DNA of 64,000 nucleotides from positions 2,993,001 to 3,057,000 of the forward strand of contig JAUCEP010000002.1 of NCBI GenBank assembly GCA_030348875.1. The letters run 5' to 3'. Made by a program: the position numbers and the translations under genes. This document shows positions 36,816 through 48,384 of this stretch, piece after piece (within the stretch, counting starts at the first letter, position 1; each line of letters begins with the position of its first letter). The notes under the pieces are model-generated. The model did not search any database. It saw nothing but the letters and a program-made list of their open reading frames with translations, and was not told the DNA's origin. Source of the DNA: Ureibacillus composti (lineage in GTDB: Bacteria; Bacillota; Bacilli; Bacillales_A; Planococcaceae).

Positions 36816-38713
36816 ACTGATTTCGTTCCTAATTTTTTTGTACTCACTAATTCTTGTATACGCGCAACTGCATCTTCTTTTGTTAAGTTTATTTCTTCTA
36901 ATAGTAAATCTACACTACCATGTTCAATAAATTGATCTGGTATTCCCATCCGTTCGATCTTTACATGATGATAGTCTTGTTCATGTGCAAATTCTAATAC
37001 CGCGCTACCAAAGCCGCCTTGAAGAACACCTTCTTCAATCGTTAAAATTGGCATATTTTTTCCCATTAAATCATGTAACATTTCATGATCCATCGGCTTA
37101 ATAAAACGAGCATTCACTACTTTCACTTCAATTCCTATTAATGCCAATTGCTCTGCAGCTGACATGGCCAGTGGAATTGTTGTTCCAAATGTGAGAATTA
37201 CCGCATCTTGTCCATCACGTAATAATTCCCAGCTACCAATAGGAAGAGCATGCATTTCTTCATCCATCGCTACACCAAGACCATTACCACGTGGATATCG
37301 CATTGCGATAGGACCCTCATTATAGTCAATTGCAGTTTTGACCATATGTTGCCCTTCATTTTCATCTTTTGGCATCATTAAGACAATATTCGGAATATGG
37401 CGTAAGAAATTGATATCGAATACACCTTGGTGTGTTTCGCCATCTGCTCCTACTAAACCAGCTCGGTCAATTCCAATAAAAACATTTAAATTTGGACGTG
37501 CAATATCATGTAATACTTGATCATAAGCACGTTGTAAGAAAGTTGAGTATATCGCAAGGAATGGTTTCATATTTTGAGTTGCTAACCCTGCTGCCATCGT
37601 TGTGGCATGTTGTTCAGCAATCCCTACATCGAAGAAACGATTCGGAAATTCCTTTTGAATTCCTTCCATTTTAGAACCAACTGGCATTGCCGGTGTAATG
37701 GCAACAATACGCTGGTCGGTTTTCATAAGTTTGCGTACTGATTCCGAAACGAGGCTACTCCATGCAGGACCTTTCACATTTGATTTTAGGAATGCACCTG
37801 TTTCCATTTTATAGGGGCCCGTACCATGCCATGTCCCTACAGTATCTTCCTCTGCAGGTTTATAGCCTTTACCCTTTTTGGTAATCACATGAACAATTAC
37901 TGGACCATTTACTTTTTTCGCATATTCTAATGTTTTTTCTAAAGCCTCAAAGTCATGTCCATCTATTGGTCCTAAATACTTAAAGCCCATTTCTTCAAAG
38001 AAGACGCCAGAAACAACTAAATATTTTAAACTGTCTTTTACTCTTTCAGCCGTTTGAGCCATTTTCCCACCGAGTACTGGAATTTTCTTCATTAAACCTT
38101 CGAGTTCTTCTTTTGCCTTTGAGTACTCTTTTGCTGTACGAAGACGACCAAGAATACTATGAAGTGCACCAACATTTGGGGCAATCGACATCTCATTATC
38201 ATTTAAAATAACAATCATGTTCGTTTTTTCATGACCAATATGGTTTAGCGCTTCTAGGGCCATACCACCAGTTAATGCACCATCACCAATAATTGGAACA
38301 ACATAATTCTTATCCCCTTTGACGTCCCGGGCAATTGCCATACCCATTGCAGCAGATAGAGATGTAGAACTATGACCTGTCTCCCATTCATCATGTTCAC
38401 TCTCACATCTTTTTGGGAACCCACTCAATCCTTTAAATTGGCGAAGAGTATCAAACATACTTGCACGGCCTGTTAAAATTTTATGCACATATGCTTGATG
38501 TCCAACATCCCATAAAAATTTATCGGTAGGACTGTTAAAAACACGATGCAAAGCAATCGTTAATTCGACCACACCTAAGTTCGGACCAATATGCCCACCA
38601 GTAATAGAGCATTTTTCGATTAGAAACGTTCGAATCTCTTGTGCTAATGCTTCTAGTTCTCTTCTATTTAATTTTTTTAAAAAGGATGGACCAGTAATTT
38701 TATTTAAATCCAT
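36812..38713 (-). CDS. dxs: 1-deoxy-D-xylulose-5-phosphate synthase
   Basis: 633 aa, same length as B. subtilis Dxs. Thiamine-pyrophosphate motif [18 protein letters not shown] ... [25 protein letters not shown] and [15 protein letters not shown] are active-site regions. First step of the MEP isoprenoid pathway. Start placed at 38713 ([12 protein letters not shown]); the frame extends 19 codons upstream without homology. ispA is upstream, 196 bp away. Confidence 0.95.
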   Translation of the reverse strand: MDLNKITGPSFLKKLNRRELEALAQEIRTFLIEKCSITGGHIGPNLGVVELTIALHRVFNSPTDKFLWDVGHQAYVHKILTGRASMFDTLRQFKGLSGFPKRCESEHDEWETGHSSTSLSAAMGMAIARDVKGDKNYVVPIIGDGALTGGMALEALNHIGHEKTNMIVILNDNEMSIAPNVGALHSILGRLRTAKEYSKAKEELEGLMKKIPVLGGKMAQTAERVKDSLKYLVVSGVFFEEMGFKYLGPIDGHDFEALEKTLEYAKKVNGPVIVHVITKKGKGYKPAEEDTVGTWHGTGPYKMETGAFLKSNVKGPAWSSLVSESVRKLMKTDQRIVAITPAMPVGSKMEGIQKEFPNRFFDVGIAEQHATTMAAGLATQNMKPFLAIYSTFLQRAYDQVLHDIARPNLNVFIGIDRAGLVGADGETHQGVFDINFLRHIPNIVLMMPKDENEGQHMVKTAIDYNEGPIAMRYPRGNGLGVAMDEEMHALPIGSWELLRDGQDAVILTFGTTIPLAMSAAEQLALIGIEVKVVNARFIKPMDHEMLHDLMGKNMPILTIEEGVLQGGFGSAVLEFAHEQDYHHVKIERMGIPDQFIEHGSVDLLLEEINLTKEDAVARIQELVSTKKLGTKSV

Positions 38714-38909
38714 CTCTTCACACACCTTTTCATTTTTATTCACTAAACGTAAATTACACTGTTTATTCATCCACAGAGCTTATCATTACTAAATTTGCCA
38801 CTCACCAATATTGGTTTAAGTCTTTCTGAATGATGAAAACTTGTCTAATTTCTAAATATCCTACTATTATAACAGTGTAAACCCTGACACAAAAGTAATA
38901 TATCTCTTT

Positions 38910-39791
38910 TTAATGATTACGGTGAACAATATACTCTGTAATTTCACGTAATAATGTAGTGTCAAGTTGTATTTTTGATAATGCAGCAAGTGCTAGTTCA
39001 TAATGTTCGGATAATTTTTGCCCCGCACCTTCTAGTGTAAGCAGTGCTGGGTATGTGCTTTTATGGCTTTCTAAGTCTTTACCTGCTGTTTTCCCTAATT
39101 GCTCGGAAGTTCCTAAAATATCTAAAATATCATCTTGTATTTGGAACGCTAAACCAACATGGTGTGCATATTCAACTAAAGCATCGCGGTGTGCTTTTTC
39201 CGCATTCGATAAAACTGCACCTGACTCAATGCTAAAGCGAAGTAATGCTCCTGTTTTATTCACATGAACATTTTCTAGTTCAGCTAAGTTAAGCTGACGT
39301 GATTCTCCATCCATATCTAAAACTTGCCCACCGACCATTCCTTCTGCTCCGGCGGCAATACTCATTAGATTTATTAATTCCAGACGAATTTCAGCTGGAA
39401 CATTTTCCATTCGAGCTAACAGACCAAAGCATAATGTATTTAACGCATCACCAGCCAAAGTAGCTAATGCCTCACCAAATACTTTATGATTTGTTGGTTT
39501 TCCGCGGCGTAAATCGTCATTATCCATACTAGGTAGGTCATCATGGATTAACGAATATGTATGAATCATTTCCACAGCAGCACCAATTGTATAAGCTTCT
39601 TGTTGTTTATTATTAAACATTTCGCAAACTGCTAATACAAATAGTGGGCGAATTCTTTTCCCACCTGCTTTTAATGAATATAGCATGGATTCCTTCAATT
39701 GTTCTGGTGCTTCAATCTTTACTACTTGTTGATAAAGTTCATTTTCTATTTTAGGAACTTGTGCATCTATGAATTGTTTGAAGTTTGTCAT
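38910..39791 (-). CDS. ispA: Farnesyl diphosphate synthase (polyprenyl synthetase)
   Basis: 293 aa. First aspartate-rich motif HDDLPSMDNDD (Asp84-Asp90), second motif QDDILDILG, and GGKRIRPL for pyrophosphate binding. It makes C15 farnesyl diphosphate. ATG overlaps the xseB stop as TAATG. The neighbours xseA, xseB and dxs are the conserved partners. Confidence 0.94.
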   Translation of the reverse strand: MTNFKQFIDAQVPKIENELYQQVVKIEAPEQLKESMLYSLKAGGKRIRPLFVLAVCEMFNNKQQEAYTIGAAVEMIHTYSLIHDDLPSMDNDDLRRGKPTNHKVFGEALATLAGDALNTLCFGLLARMENVPAEIRLELINLMSIAAGAEGMVGGQVLDMDGESRQLNLAELENVHVNKTGALLRFSIESGAVLSNAEKAHRDALVEYAHHVGLAFQIQDDILDILGTSEQLGKTAGKDLESHKSTYPALLTLEGAGQKLSEHYELALAALSKIQLDTTLLREITEYIVHRNH

Positions 39792-40027
39792 TATAGCGAT
39801 CCCTCTCCGTTTGTAGGTTCAAATGGTTGTTTTTCACCATTTTCATTTACAATTGAAATTAGTTGTTGTTCTGCATTCTGTAATTTCTCGTGACAAAACT
39901 GTGATAACTCCATGCCTTTTTTATATAAATCAATGGCTTCCTCTAAAGGAACATCTCCTTGCTCAAGTTTACGTACGATTTCTTCTAATTCGGACATTGC
40001 AACTGCAAAAGTTTGTTGTTGTGACAT
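39791..40027 (-). CDS. xseB: Exodeoxyribonuclease VII small subunit
   Basis: 78 aa, fully helical: FAVAMSELEEIVRKLEQGDVPLEEAIDLYKKG is the XseB signature. It forms the multi-copy small subunit around XseA. RBS AAAGGGGAG. Overlaps ispA. Confidence 0.94.
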   Translation of the reverse strand: MSQQQTFAVAMSELEEIVRKLEQGDVPLEEAIDLYKKGMELSQFCHEKLQNAEQQLISIVNENGEKQPFEPTNGEGSL

Positions 40028-40035
40028 CTGCTACT

Positions 40036-41388
40036 CTACTCCCCTTTCTTTTCTACTTTCGTGTTATTAATTGTCGCACTTGCTTCACCATCATGAAAAT
40101 GAATTGATACTTCATCACCGACTGACACTTGTGTTATAGATTTAACTACTTTTTCCTCTTTATATGTTACAGTATATCCTCTGTTCATTATCGTCAGGGG
40201 ATTAAGTGCCTCAAGCGTTCGGATTCTTGAAGAAAATGTGTCTTTATTACGTTGAAGTGCTGTTAAAACTGCTCTTGTTAAATTATTTGTAGTTTGGTTT
40301 AACTGTTTTCCATAATAAGTTAGCGCATTTTTAGGTGAATAAAGTTTAATTGATGCATCAAGCTTATGTAAATCGTTTGATTTTTTCATTAAATAAAGCT
40401 TGGATGCTCGCTCTATTTGCAAATCAAGTTGCACTAATTTTTCTGTAAAAGGTCGGTAAAGCCTTTCCGGTGTTGCTAATGGATATGCACTTTGAAGCTT
40501 TTTTAACCGACTACGCTCAAAGTTGATTTTGGCAGTGACCATTTGATGTAACTGAGATTTACTCGTCATTATTCTTTGAAATAATTCTTGCTGACTTGGA
40601 ACTGCTAATTCGGCTGCAGCAGTTGGAGTTGGTGCCCGTAAATCAGCTACAAAATCTGCAATTGTTGTATCTGTTTCATGTCCTACTGCACTGATAATTG
40701 GAATACGACTTTCAAAAATTGCCCGGGCAACAATTTCTTCATTAAAGGCCCATAAATCTTCAATAGATCCCCCTCCGCGACCAACTATTAAAACGTCACA
40801 ATTTGCTTGATGGTTTGCAATTTGAATGTTTTTTGCAATATTGGAAGCAGCTCCTTGACCTTGTACTAAAGTTGGATAAATGACAATTTCTGCAAGCGGG
40901 AATCGTCTGGAAATTGTCGTGCAAATATCCCGAATTGCTGCACCAGTAGTTGCAGTTAAAACACCTACTGTTTTCGGAAACAATGGAATCGGTTGTTTAA
41001 ACTTAGGATTAAAAAGACCCTCTTGTTGCAATTTTTCTTTTAATTGATTAAAGGCTACAAAAAGTCCACCAACCCCATCAGGTTCCATCGTTTGTGCATA
41101 TAGTTGATAAGCTCCAGCAGATTCATAAACATTGACGTACCCCCTAATATAAACCATCATTCCTTCTTCAGGTTTAAATTTAAGTTTTTGGGCATCTGCT
41201 CTAAACATTGCTGCAGTGATACGGGCTGCTTCATCTTTTAAGGTAAAGTAAATATGCCCAGAACTATGTATTTTTACATTCGACAGTTCACCCTTTACAA
41301 AAACATCTCGTAAATGTGGATCAGCATCGAACTTTCTTCTAATATATTTTGTTAGTGCTTTTACCGTTAAATAAGAAGACGTTGTCAT
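40036..41388 (-). CDS. xseA: Exodeoxyribonuclease VII large subunit
   Basis: 450 aa. N-terminal OB fold (YLTVKALTKYIRRKFDADP, GELSNVKIHSSGHIYFTLKD), catalytic core (VGVLTATTGAAIRDI, VGRGGGSIEDLWAFNEE, SAVGHETDTTIADFVAD) and a C-terminal coiled coil. It degrades single-stranded DNA. Directly upstream of xseB with an 8-bp gap. Confidence 0.95.
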   Translation of the reverse strand: MTTSSYLTVKALTKYIRRKFDADPHLRDVFVKGELSNVKIHSSGHIYFTLKDEAARITAAMFRADAQKLKFKPEEGMMVYIRGYVNVYESAGAYQLYAQTMEPDGVGGLFVAFNQLKEKLQQEGLFNPKFKQPIPLFPKTVGVLTATTGAAIRDICTTISRRFPLAEIVIYPTLVQGQGAASNIAKNIQIANHQANCDVLIVGRGGGSIEDLWAFNEEIVARAIFESRIPIISAVGHETDTTIADFVADLRAPTPTAAAELAVPSQQELFQRIMTSKSQLHQMVTAKINFERSRLKKLQSAYPLATPERLYRPFTEKLVQLDLQIERASKLYLMKKSNDLHKLDASIKLYSPKNALTYYGKQLNQTTNNLTRAVLTALQRNKDTFSSRIRTLEALNPLTIMNRGYTVTYKEEKVVKSITQVSVGDEVSIHFHDGEASATINNTKVEKKGE

Positions 41389-41538
41389 TTTTACATATGA
41401 CTCCTTCTATTATATTTTCATGAAGTTTACAACAAACTTATTTTAACATTTCTCTCCAATACCAAGAAGAAAAAACCTTTGATATAGGTAATATTCGAAT
41501 TACGCACAGAAATAATTTGAAAATGAACTTAACTTAAC

Positions 41539-41577
41539 TAAAAAAGGAGATATCCTATTTTCTTTGGATACCTCCAC
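41539..41577 (-). terminator. Terminator after folD
   Basis: Stem GGAGGTATCC / GGATATCTCC (one mismatch) with a 10-nt loop and TTTTTTAG on the minus strand. The nusB-folD transcript ends here and xseA has its own promoter. Confidence 0.75.
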
Positions 41578-41650
41578 TGGATAATCAATAAACAACTAGA
41601 GGAGCAGAGCCTTATACAAAATATGGCAATGTCCCTAAATTACTTTATTA

Positions 41651-42517
41651 TTATTTAGCTTGAGCTTTAGTTAATGCTTTCTCTGCAGATTGTACTGTGT
41701 TGAATAGTAGCATCGTAATTGTCATAGGACCTACTCCGCCAGGGACTGGAGTTATGTATGATGCAGTACCATCAACATCTGAATAGTTTACATCACCAAT
41801 CAACTTATTGTTTTCATCACGATTAATACCAACATCAATAACTACAGCGCCTTCTTTTATATGTTCTTTTGTAATAAAATTAGGGCGTCCAACTGCAGCA
41901 ATTAGAATATCTGCCTGTTTAGTAATACTTGGTAGATCTTTTGTTTTTGAATGCGTATATGTAACAGTTGCATCTTTTTGAAGTAGTAGTTGTCCCATTG
42001 GCTTTCCAACAATATGACTGCGCCCTACAACTACCGCATGTTTTCCAGCAACTTCGATTCCTGTATACTCTAACAGTTTCATTACACCAAAAGGAGTACA
42101 AGGTAAGAATGTCTCTTGACCCAACATCATTTTCCCTACACTTACTGGCGAGAAGCCATCCACATCTTTTTCTGGTGAAATTGTAGCTATAACTTCGTCT
42201 TCATTGATATGTTTTGGTAGAGGAAGTTGAACTAAGATCCCATGGATATCTTCACGACTATTTAATGAACGGATTTGTTCTAATAATTCATTTTCAGTAA
42301 CTTCAGCAGGTAACTTTATTAACTCAGAAAAAATTCCAATTGCTTCACATGATTTTTGTTTATTTCTAACATAAGTTTGTGAAGCTGGATTTTCACCAAC
42401 AAGAATTACTGCTAGTCCAGGAGTAATACCTTGTTCTTTTAAATGTGTTACTCTTTGTTCAACTGATTTTCTAATTTCTTGACCAATTTCTTTTCCGTTA
42501 ATAATTCCACTTGCCAT
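41651..42517 (-). CDS. folD: Methylenetetrahydrofolate dehydrogenase/cyclohydrolase
   Basis: 288 aa. YVRNKQKSCEAIGI (catalytic Tyr/Lys), LVQLPLPKHINED, KDVDGFSPVSVGKM, VVGRSHIVGKPMGQLL (NADP site), and PGGVGPMTITMLL are all present. It interconverts one-carbon folates in the cytosol. ATG at 42517 follows GGAAGGGG; the earlier TTG lies inside that site. Confidence 0.95.
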   Translation of the reverse strand: MASGIINGKEIGQEIRKSVEQRVTHLKEQGITPGLAVILVGENPASQTYVRNKQKSCEAIGIFSELIKLPAEVTENELLEQIRSLNSREDIHGILVQLPLPKHINEDEVIATISPEKDVDGFSPVSVGKMMLGQETFLPCTPFGVMKLLEYTGIEVAGKHAVVVGRSHIVGKPMGQLLLQKDATVTYTHSKTKDLPSITKQADILIAAVGRPNFITKEHIKEGAVVIDVGINRDENNKLIGDVNYSDVDGTASYITPVPGGVGPMTITMLLFNTVQSAEKALTKAQAK

Positions 42518-42613
42518 GTCTTTTCTGACCCCTTCCAATAATCAGACTGCCACAAGGACAAAAAACAAATGACAGTCAAAGTACATATTCTTACTCAAGT
42601 GTTTTGGTTCTTA

Positions 42614-42994
42614 TTACTCTGTAAATTTCGATAGCACACCGTTTACAAACTTACTTGACTTTTCATCACTGAACGTTTTGCAAAGCTCAATTGCTTCATT
42701 TAGAACAACTCGATTTGGAGTTTCCTCCATGTAAAGTAATTCATAAAGTGCTAGTCGTAATACTGTTCTTTCAATTTTTGGTAATCGACTGAGTGACCAA
42801 TTTTCAAGTTTTTCTGCAAGTACTGCATCGATTTCCTCTTTCTTTTCCATAGTACCGTTAACTAACCCCTCAAAGAATGAATCAGATTCCTCTTCGCCCA
42901 ATACGTGTCCGATTGCTTCTTCGACAGTTAATTCAATGTTGTCTAATTGAAACAGTACTTGCAACGCTTTTTGGCGCGCTTCATGTCGTTTCAT
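42614..42994 (-). CDS. nusB: Transcription antitermination factor NusB
   Basis: 126 aa helical protein: RHEARQKALQVLFQLD at the N-terminus, TVLRLALYELLYMEETPNRVVLNEAIELCKTFSDEKSSKFVNG at the C-terminus, both diagnostic. It binds boxA RNA with S10 in rRNA antitermination. AAGGAG precedes the ATG. In B. subtilis yqhY is directly upstream; here tlp and glpK lie between. Confidence 0.95.
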   Translation of the reverse strand: MKRHEARQKALQVLFQLDNIELTVEEAIGHVLGEEESDSFFEGLVNGTMEKKEEIDAVLAEKLENWSLSRLPKIERTVLRLALYELLYMEETPNRVVLNEAIELCKTFSDEKSSKFVNGVLSKFTE

Positions 42995-43127
42995 GTAAAA
43001 ATCTCCTTCTTCAGTAGCATTGACTCCTATAATAACACATTTTAGCTGTTCTCACATAACTTCAAACCAACTTTCGAAAAATAGAAATAAAATTAGCAGT
43101 TTAACCTCATGATGTAACAAGAAAGCA

Positions 43128-43161
43128 AAATAAAACACTGGCTGAATCCAGTGTTTTATTG
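43128..43161 (-). terminator. Terminator after glpK
   Basis: TAAAACACTGG / CCAGTGTTTTA perfect stem with a 6-nt loop, just beyond the stop codon. Confidence 0.85.
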
Positions 43162-43162
43162 T

Positions 43163-44713
<1,551 letters not shown>

Positions 44714-44765
44714 TCAATATGTTCCTTCATAATTCCTACAATGCAGAAGAAATAGTATTACAACA

Positions 44766-44797
44766 AAAAGAGTATGCCCCATTGGACATACTCCATT
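44766..44797 (-). terminator. Terminator after tlp
   Basis: Stem GAGTATGTCC / GGGCATACTC (one G-U) followed by TTTTTGTTG on the minus strand. Confidence 0.8.
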
Positions 44798-44813
44798 ATT
44801 GCTTATGTTAATT

Positions 44814-45032
44814 TTAACGTTTACTTGCTTCGTCTTTTATTTCCTCACGAAATCCGTTTAATGATTGTTTACGTCTTTCATTTTTTGCTTTAATTTTTTG
44901 ACGTTCTTCTGGACCTGCGAATTCTGCTGTTTCTTCTGCTGCTTCAATGTTTTCTAAAGTGTTGTTAACCATTGCTTGTAATTTCTCAACGTTATCAGAA
45001 CGATTATCTGGATTTGGACGATTTTTAACCAT
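44814..45032 (-). CDS. tlp: Small acid-soluble spore protein Tlp
   Basis: 72 aa. KNRPNPDNRSDNVEKLQ at the start, TLENIEAAEETAEFA in the middle and the charged KAKNERRKQSLNGFREEI tail match the thioredoxin-like spore protein Tlp family. Made in the forespore under sigma-G in B. subtilis. A GGGAGG site precedes the ATG and a sigma-G-like promoter lies 40-65 bp upstream. Confidence 0.9.
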   Translation of the reverse strand: MVKNRPNPDNRSDNVEKLQAMVNNTLENIEAAEETAEFAGPEERQKIKAKNERRKQSLNGFREEIKDEASKR

Positions 45033-45068
45033 AAAAAAGCCTCCCTCACTTGTATTAAATTACGTTTT

Positions 45069-45097
45069 TAGTTTGATTAGTTTTATTGTCTTTATAC
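45069..45097 (-). promoter_or_regulatory. Candidate sigma-G promoter of tlp
   Basis: On the minus strand GTATA (-35, fits GHATR), 17-nt spacer, CAAACTA (-10, one mismatch to CATNHTA). Agrees with forespore expression of tlp. Confidence 0.45.
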
Positions 45098-45165
45098 GTT
45101 TTTTTATGAAAATGATCGTTTTATTAATATAGAAAGTGCAACATATAAATAATATTTCTTATAAT

Positions 45166-45198
45166 AAAAAAACCTCTTCCATAACGGTAGAGGTTTAA
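45166..45198 (-). terminator. Terminator after yqhY
   Basis: Stem ACCTCT / AGAGGT with extended A/T pairing and TTTTTTTATT following on the minus strand. Confidence 0.75.
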
Positions 45199-45212
45199 AA
45201 TTATATATTTGA

Positions 45213-45611
45213 TTAGTCTTCGTTTGTCGTTTCAAATTGAATTCCCGTAATGTGAACATTGACTTCACTCGTATCAATCGAAGTCATATTGTAAATTGCT
45301 TGGCGTATCACAGATTGAATTTCTTTTGCAACTTTAGGAATTGAATATCCATATTTTACTGAACAATAAACTTCTATTATGATGCCGTCTTCCGTAATTG
45401 TTGCTTTTACACCTTTAGAGTGAACTTTTTTACCGAACTTTTCAGCTACTCCTGAGGCAAAATTCCCTCTTGTTGCAGCTACCCCTTCAATTTCTGTCGT
45501 TGCAATACCTGCAATGACTTCTATTACTTCTGGAGCCACTTCAATTTTTCCTAACTCTTCTTTCCCGGAAGGTGTTGGTTGTACAAAAGACTTAGCTACT
45601 TTTTCAGCCAT
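45213..45611 (-). CDS. yqhY: Asp23/Gls24 family protein YqhY
   Basis: 132 aa from the ATG at 45611 (AAAGGA 9 nt before it). GKIEVAPEVIEVIAGIATTEIEGVAA is the DUF322/Asp23 signature, followed by GVKATITEDGIIIEVYCSVKYGYSIPKVAKEIQ. In B. subtilis YqhY is tied to acetyl-CoA carboxylase control and sits right after accC; here 6 kb of efflux genes separate them. The open frame extends 27 codons upstream but has no ribosome site there. Confidence 0.9.
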   Translation of the reverse strand: MAEKVAKSFVQPTPSGKEELGKIEVAPEVIEVIAGIATTEIEGVAATRGNFASGVAEKFGKKVHSKGVKATITEDGIIIEVYCSVKYGYSIPKVAKEIQSVIRQAIYNMTSIDTSEVNVHITGIQFETTNED

Positions 45612-45754
45612 TTCATTCATCCTTTCTTTCTTCGCAAATCTGTTACTTAAGAGTTGCCTTCCAAAATTAACAGATTTTACAAGGACCTTCATTTACTGAT
45701 TATTATACACGATTTTATGCACACTGCCGAATAGAAGGAATATTAAATTCTAAT

Positions 45755-46732
45755 TTAACCTTTCCAAACATTAGCAAGCAATTCATAAGATTTTCTTCTT
45801 TTTTCTTGGTCATAAATCGCACTATTTACAATGATTTCGTCAACTTGTCTGTCACGGATTACATCAACTAACTTTCGGTATACCGTTTCGGGTGAACCGT
45901 AAATCGTATATTTTAATTGTTGTAATACCGTATTCTTTTCCTGCTTATTCCAAAGATTAGTCATATCTCTAGGAGGTTGTGTTTTCCCTCTTTTTCCTTT
46001 AATCATACCTAAAAACTGTTGGAAAAGTGTACTAGCTAAAAATTCTGCTTCATCATCTGTTTCTGCCACGAATGCATTAATAGCCATCATTGCATATGGT
46101 TGATCTAAAACTGTAGAAGGTTTAAAGTTCCTTCTATAGGTATTTAGTGCATCATCTAATAAATCTGGTGAGAAATGGCTTGCGAATGAGTATGGTAGCC
46201 CAAGTTGTCCTGCCAATTGAGCACTATACAAACTAGAACCTAATAGCCATATAGGTATATTAATTCCTTTTCCTGGCACTGCTATTACAGGTCTTTCAAC
46301 ATCTTCAAAGTATTCCCGAAGTTCATGGACTAATCGGTCGAACTCATAAGCACCTCTATCATCACGACGTAAGGCACGCGCAGTTAACATATCCGATCCA
46401 GGAGCTCGTCCTAATCCCAAATCAATTCTACCCGGATACATGGATTCTAAAGTTCCAAACTGTTCGGCGACTACTAGGGGTGCATGATTTGGTAACATAA
46501 TTCCTCCTGCCCCAACACGAATCGTACTTGTTGCTCCTGCTAAATAACCAATTAATATAGCTGTTGCTGAACTAGCAATACCTTGCATATTATGATGTTC
46601 CGCAACCCAATATCGGTGATAGCCAAATTTTTCAACATGTTGTATTAAAGCACGACTATTTTGAAAGGAATCTGTAATATCTTTTCCTTCTAATACCGGC
46701 GCTAAATCTAATACAGATAATTTTGGTAACAC
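45755..46732 (-). CDS. LLM class flavin-dependent oxidoreductase (MsnO8/YhbW-like)
   Basis: 325 aa from a GTG at 46732 placed 6-7 nt after [18 protein letters not shown] at the start, [42 protein letters not shown] and [12 protein letters not shown] match the MsnO8 subfamily of luciferase-like monooxygenases (YhbW in B. subtilis). Requires FMNH2; substrate unknown. Not clearly in the operon of the efflux genes, which end in a strong hairpin before it. Confidence 0.87.
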   Translation of the reverse strand: MLPKLSVLDLAPVLEGKDITDSFQNSRALIQHVEKFGYHRYWVAEHHNMQGIASSATAILIGYLAGATSTIRVGAGGIMLPNHAPLVVAEQFGTLESMYPGRIDLGLGRAPGSDMLTARALRRDDRGAYEFDRLVHELREYFEDVERPVIAVPGKGINIPIWLLGSSLYSAQLAGQLGLPYSFASHFSPDLLDDALNTYRRNFKPSTVLDQPYAMMAINAFVAETDDEAEFLASTLFQQFLGMIKGKRGKTQPPRDMTNLWNKQEKNTVLQQLKYTIYGSPETVYRKLVDVIRDRQVDEIIVNSAIYDQEKRRKSYELLANVWKG

Positions 46733-46803
46733 AACGCTCTCCCCTTCCAATATATATATTAAGTATATTACGCGAACAAAATTAACTCACGCTTTTCGCC
46801 TCC

Positions 46804-46846
46804 ACACAAACAAACCTTCCACAATCCGTGGAAGGTTTGTTTGTAG
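46804..46846. terminator. Hairpin after the efflux operon
   Basis: A perfect 17-bp stem (ACAAACAAACCTTCCAC and its complement) with loop AATCC between the HlyD-lipoprotein stop and the LLM gene start. T-run is short, but the stem is one of the strongest in the window. Confidence 0.7.
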
Positions 46847-46911
46847 TCTTCTTATCTAAGTAAATAAGAAGTTTTGATAATAGCAATTACTCATTTAATA
46901 GAATAAGTGTT

Positions 46912-48384
46912 TTAATAAGTAATTAATGTGTCTGACGAAAGAATTGAAGTATTTTTAGTAATAATGAGATCATCCTCACTAATTCCACCTTTTACTACAA
47001 CCTTTGATCCAATTTTTTCAATCGTCTCTACTTCTTTTCTTTCCGGATGCTCACCTATCGCAACAAATACAAATGATTTTCCTTTTTCATCCAAAACAGC
47101 TGTTGCAGGAACAAGTATTTCCTCTTTTGCATCTTCATCAATAAACTGTAAATCTACTAGCATTCCTGATTTCAAAAGTAAATCTGGATTAGGAATTTCA
47201 ATTTCTACTGGATATCCTTTTCCTTCCTCATCTATTGGACTAATTGTTTTTACTTTTCCTACTGTTGTTGAGTCGAAAGATAATGTTTGGGACTGAACTT
47301 GCTGACCTACATGAATGTTATTAATTTCACTTGCAGGTATATAAGTTAAAACTTTCACTGTTTCTAAATCAACAATTGTTAAAACTGTACTTTGGGCTGA
47401 CACTCTTTCACCAACATTTATATTCTTAGATGCAATAATACCATTAATAGGCGAAGTTAGAACTGCATCACCTAAATTACTCTGCGCAATTTCAACTGCT
47501 ACTTTTGCCTGTTCTAATGCTTGTTGGCTTGCTTCGACCGCTGCCGAACTTTGGGAAATACTTACTAATTTTTCTGCGTTTGCATAGCCCTCTTTAATTG
47601 TGTTATAGCCCTCAGTTGTTTTTGTATAAGTTTGTTTTGCTGCTTCAAGAGATTTTTGTGCATTTTCTAATGTTGCCTGAGCATTTTTACCAGCTATTTT
47701 TAAACTCTCATAACTAGATTGAGCAGATTTAAGTGCCAACTCACTTTGTTCATACTCAACTTTGGAAACTAATGATTGGTCGAATAATTTCTTCATTCGG
47801 TCAAAATTTGTTTTCGTATCATTTAAAATACTTTCTGCTTTCTCTAGTGCTACATTATTATCTTCAATAGCGTTTTTTGCTTTTGTTACTGCGTTTTGCG
47901 CTTGTGTAACACCATTTTCAGCCTGAATCATACTCGTTTCTGCTTGAACCATATTACCTTTTGCTTGAACAACACCACTTTCCGATTGAACTACTCCCGA
48001 TTCAACACTAGCAGCTGTTGATTTCACATTTGCAGTAGCAGCCGATTCAGCAGCAACTGCTTGTTTTAAAGCGTTTTGTAGATCTTTATCGTCAAGCTTT
48101 AATAAAACATCGCCTTTTTTTACAACATCCCCTACTTCAAGTTCCATTTCTACAACTTTACCAGCAAATTTTGGTACGATTGTTACCTCTTCTTTAGGTT
48201 GAATTACACCGGAATAAACATTCCCTGTTGCAACAAGTTCTTTTTTTGCATGTTCTACTTCAACTGAAACTACTGCTTCGTCGTTAAAAGCTGATTCTGT
48301 GCTTTTGCTACCGCTACATCCAGTTAGTAGTAATAAGGTACTGACAAAAAGAACTCCTATCTTATATTCTACTTTATGATTCAT
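46912..48384 (-). CDS. HlyD/RND-type adaptor lipoprotein
   Basis: 490 aa. Signal peptide ending in a lipobox LLTGC (lipid-modified Cys23). Then a split barrel-sandwich (VVEMELEVGDVVKKGDVLLKLDD near 75-100; LTSPINGIIASKNINVGERVS near 310-330) with a very long alanine/glutamine-rich coiled-coil hairpin between (about 105-305). It would link the MFS pump outward through the wall. Start at 48384 (GGGGG site) overlaps the MFS stop by 11 nt, so it is coupled. Confidence 0.87.
   Translation of the reverse strand: MNHKVEYKIGVLFVSTLLLLTGCSGSKSTESAFNDEAVVSVEVEHAKKELVATGNVYSGVIQPKEEVTIVPKFAGKVVEMELEVGDVVKKGDVLLKLDDKDLQNALKQAVAAESAATANVKSTAASVESGVVQSESGVVQAKGNMVQAETSMIQAENGVTQAQNAVTKAKNAIEDNNVALEKAESILNDTKTNFDRMKKLFDQSLVSKVEYEQSELALKSAQSSYESLKIAGKNAQATLENAQKSLEAAKQTYTKTTEGYNTIKEGYANAEKLVSISQSSAAVEASQQALEQAKVAVEIAQSNLGDAVLTSPINGIIASKNINVGERVSAQSTVLTIVDLETVKVLTYIPASEINNIHVGQQVQSQTLSFDSTTVGKVKTISPIDEEGKGYPVEIEIPNPDLLLKSGMLVDLQFIDEDAKEEILVPATAVLDEKGKSFVFVAIGEHPERKEVETIEKIGSKVVVKGGISEDDLIITKNTSILSSDTLITY

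Noticed and set aside
46928-47296. 122-codon plus-strand frame opposite the HlyD lipoprotein gene
   Set aside because: Antisense shadow of a clear gene with biased composition; no ribosome site.
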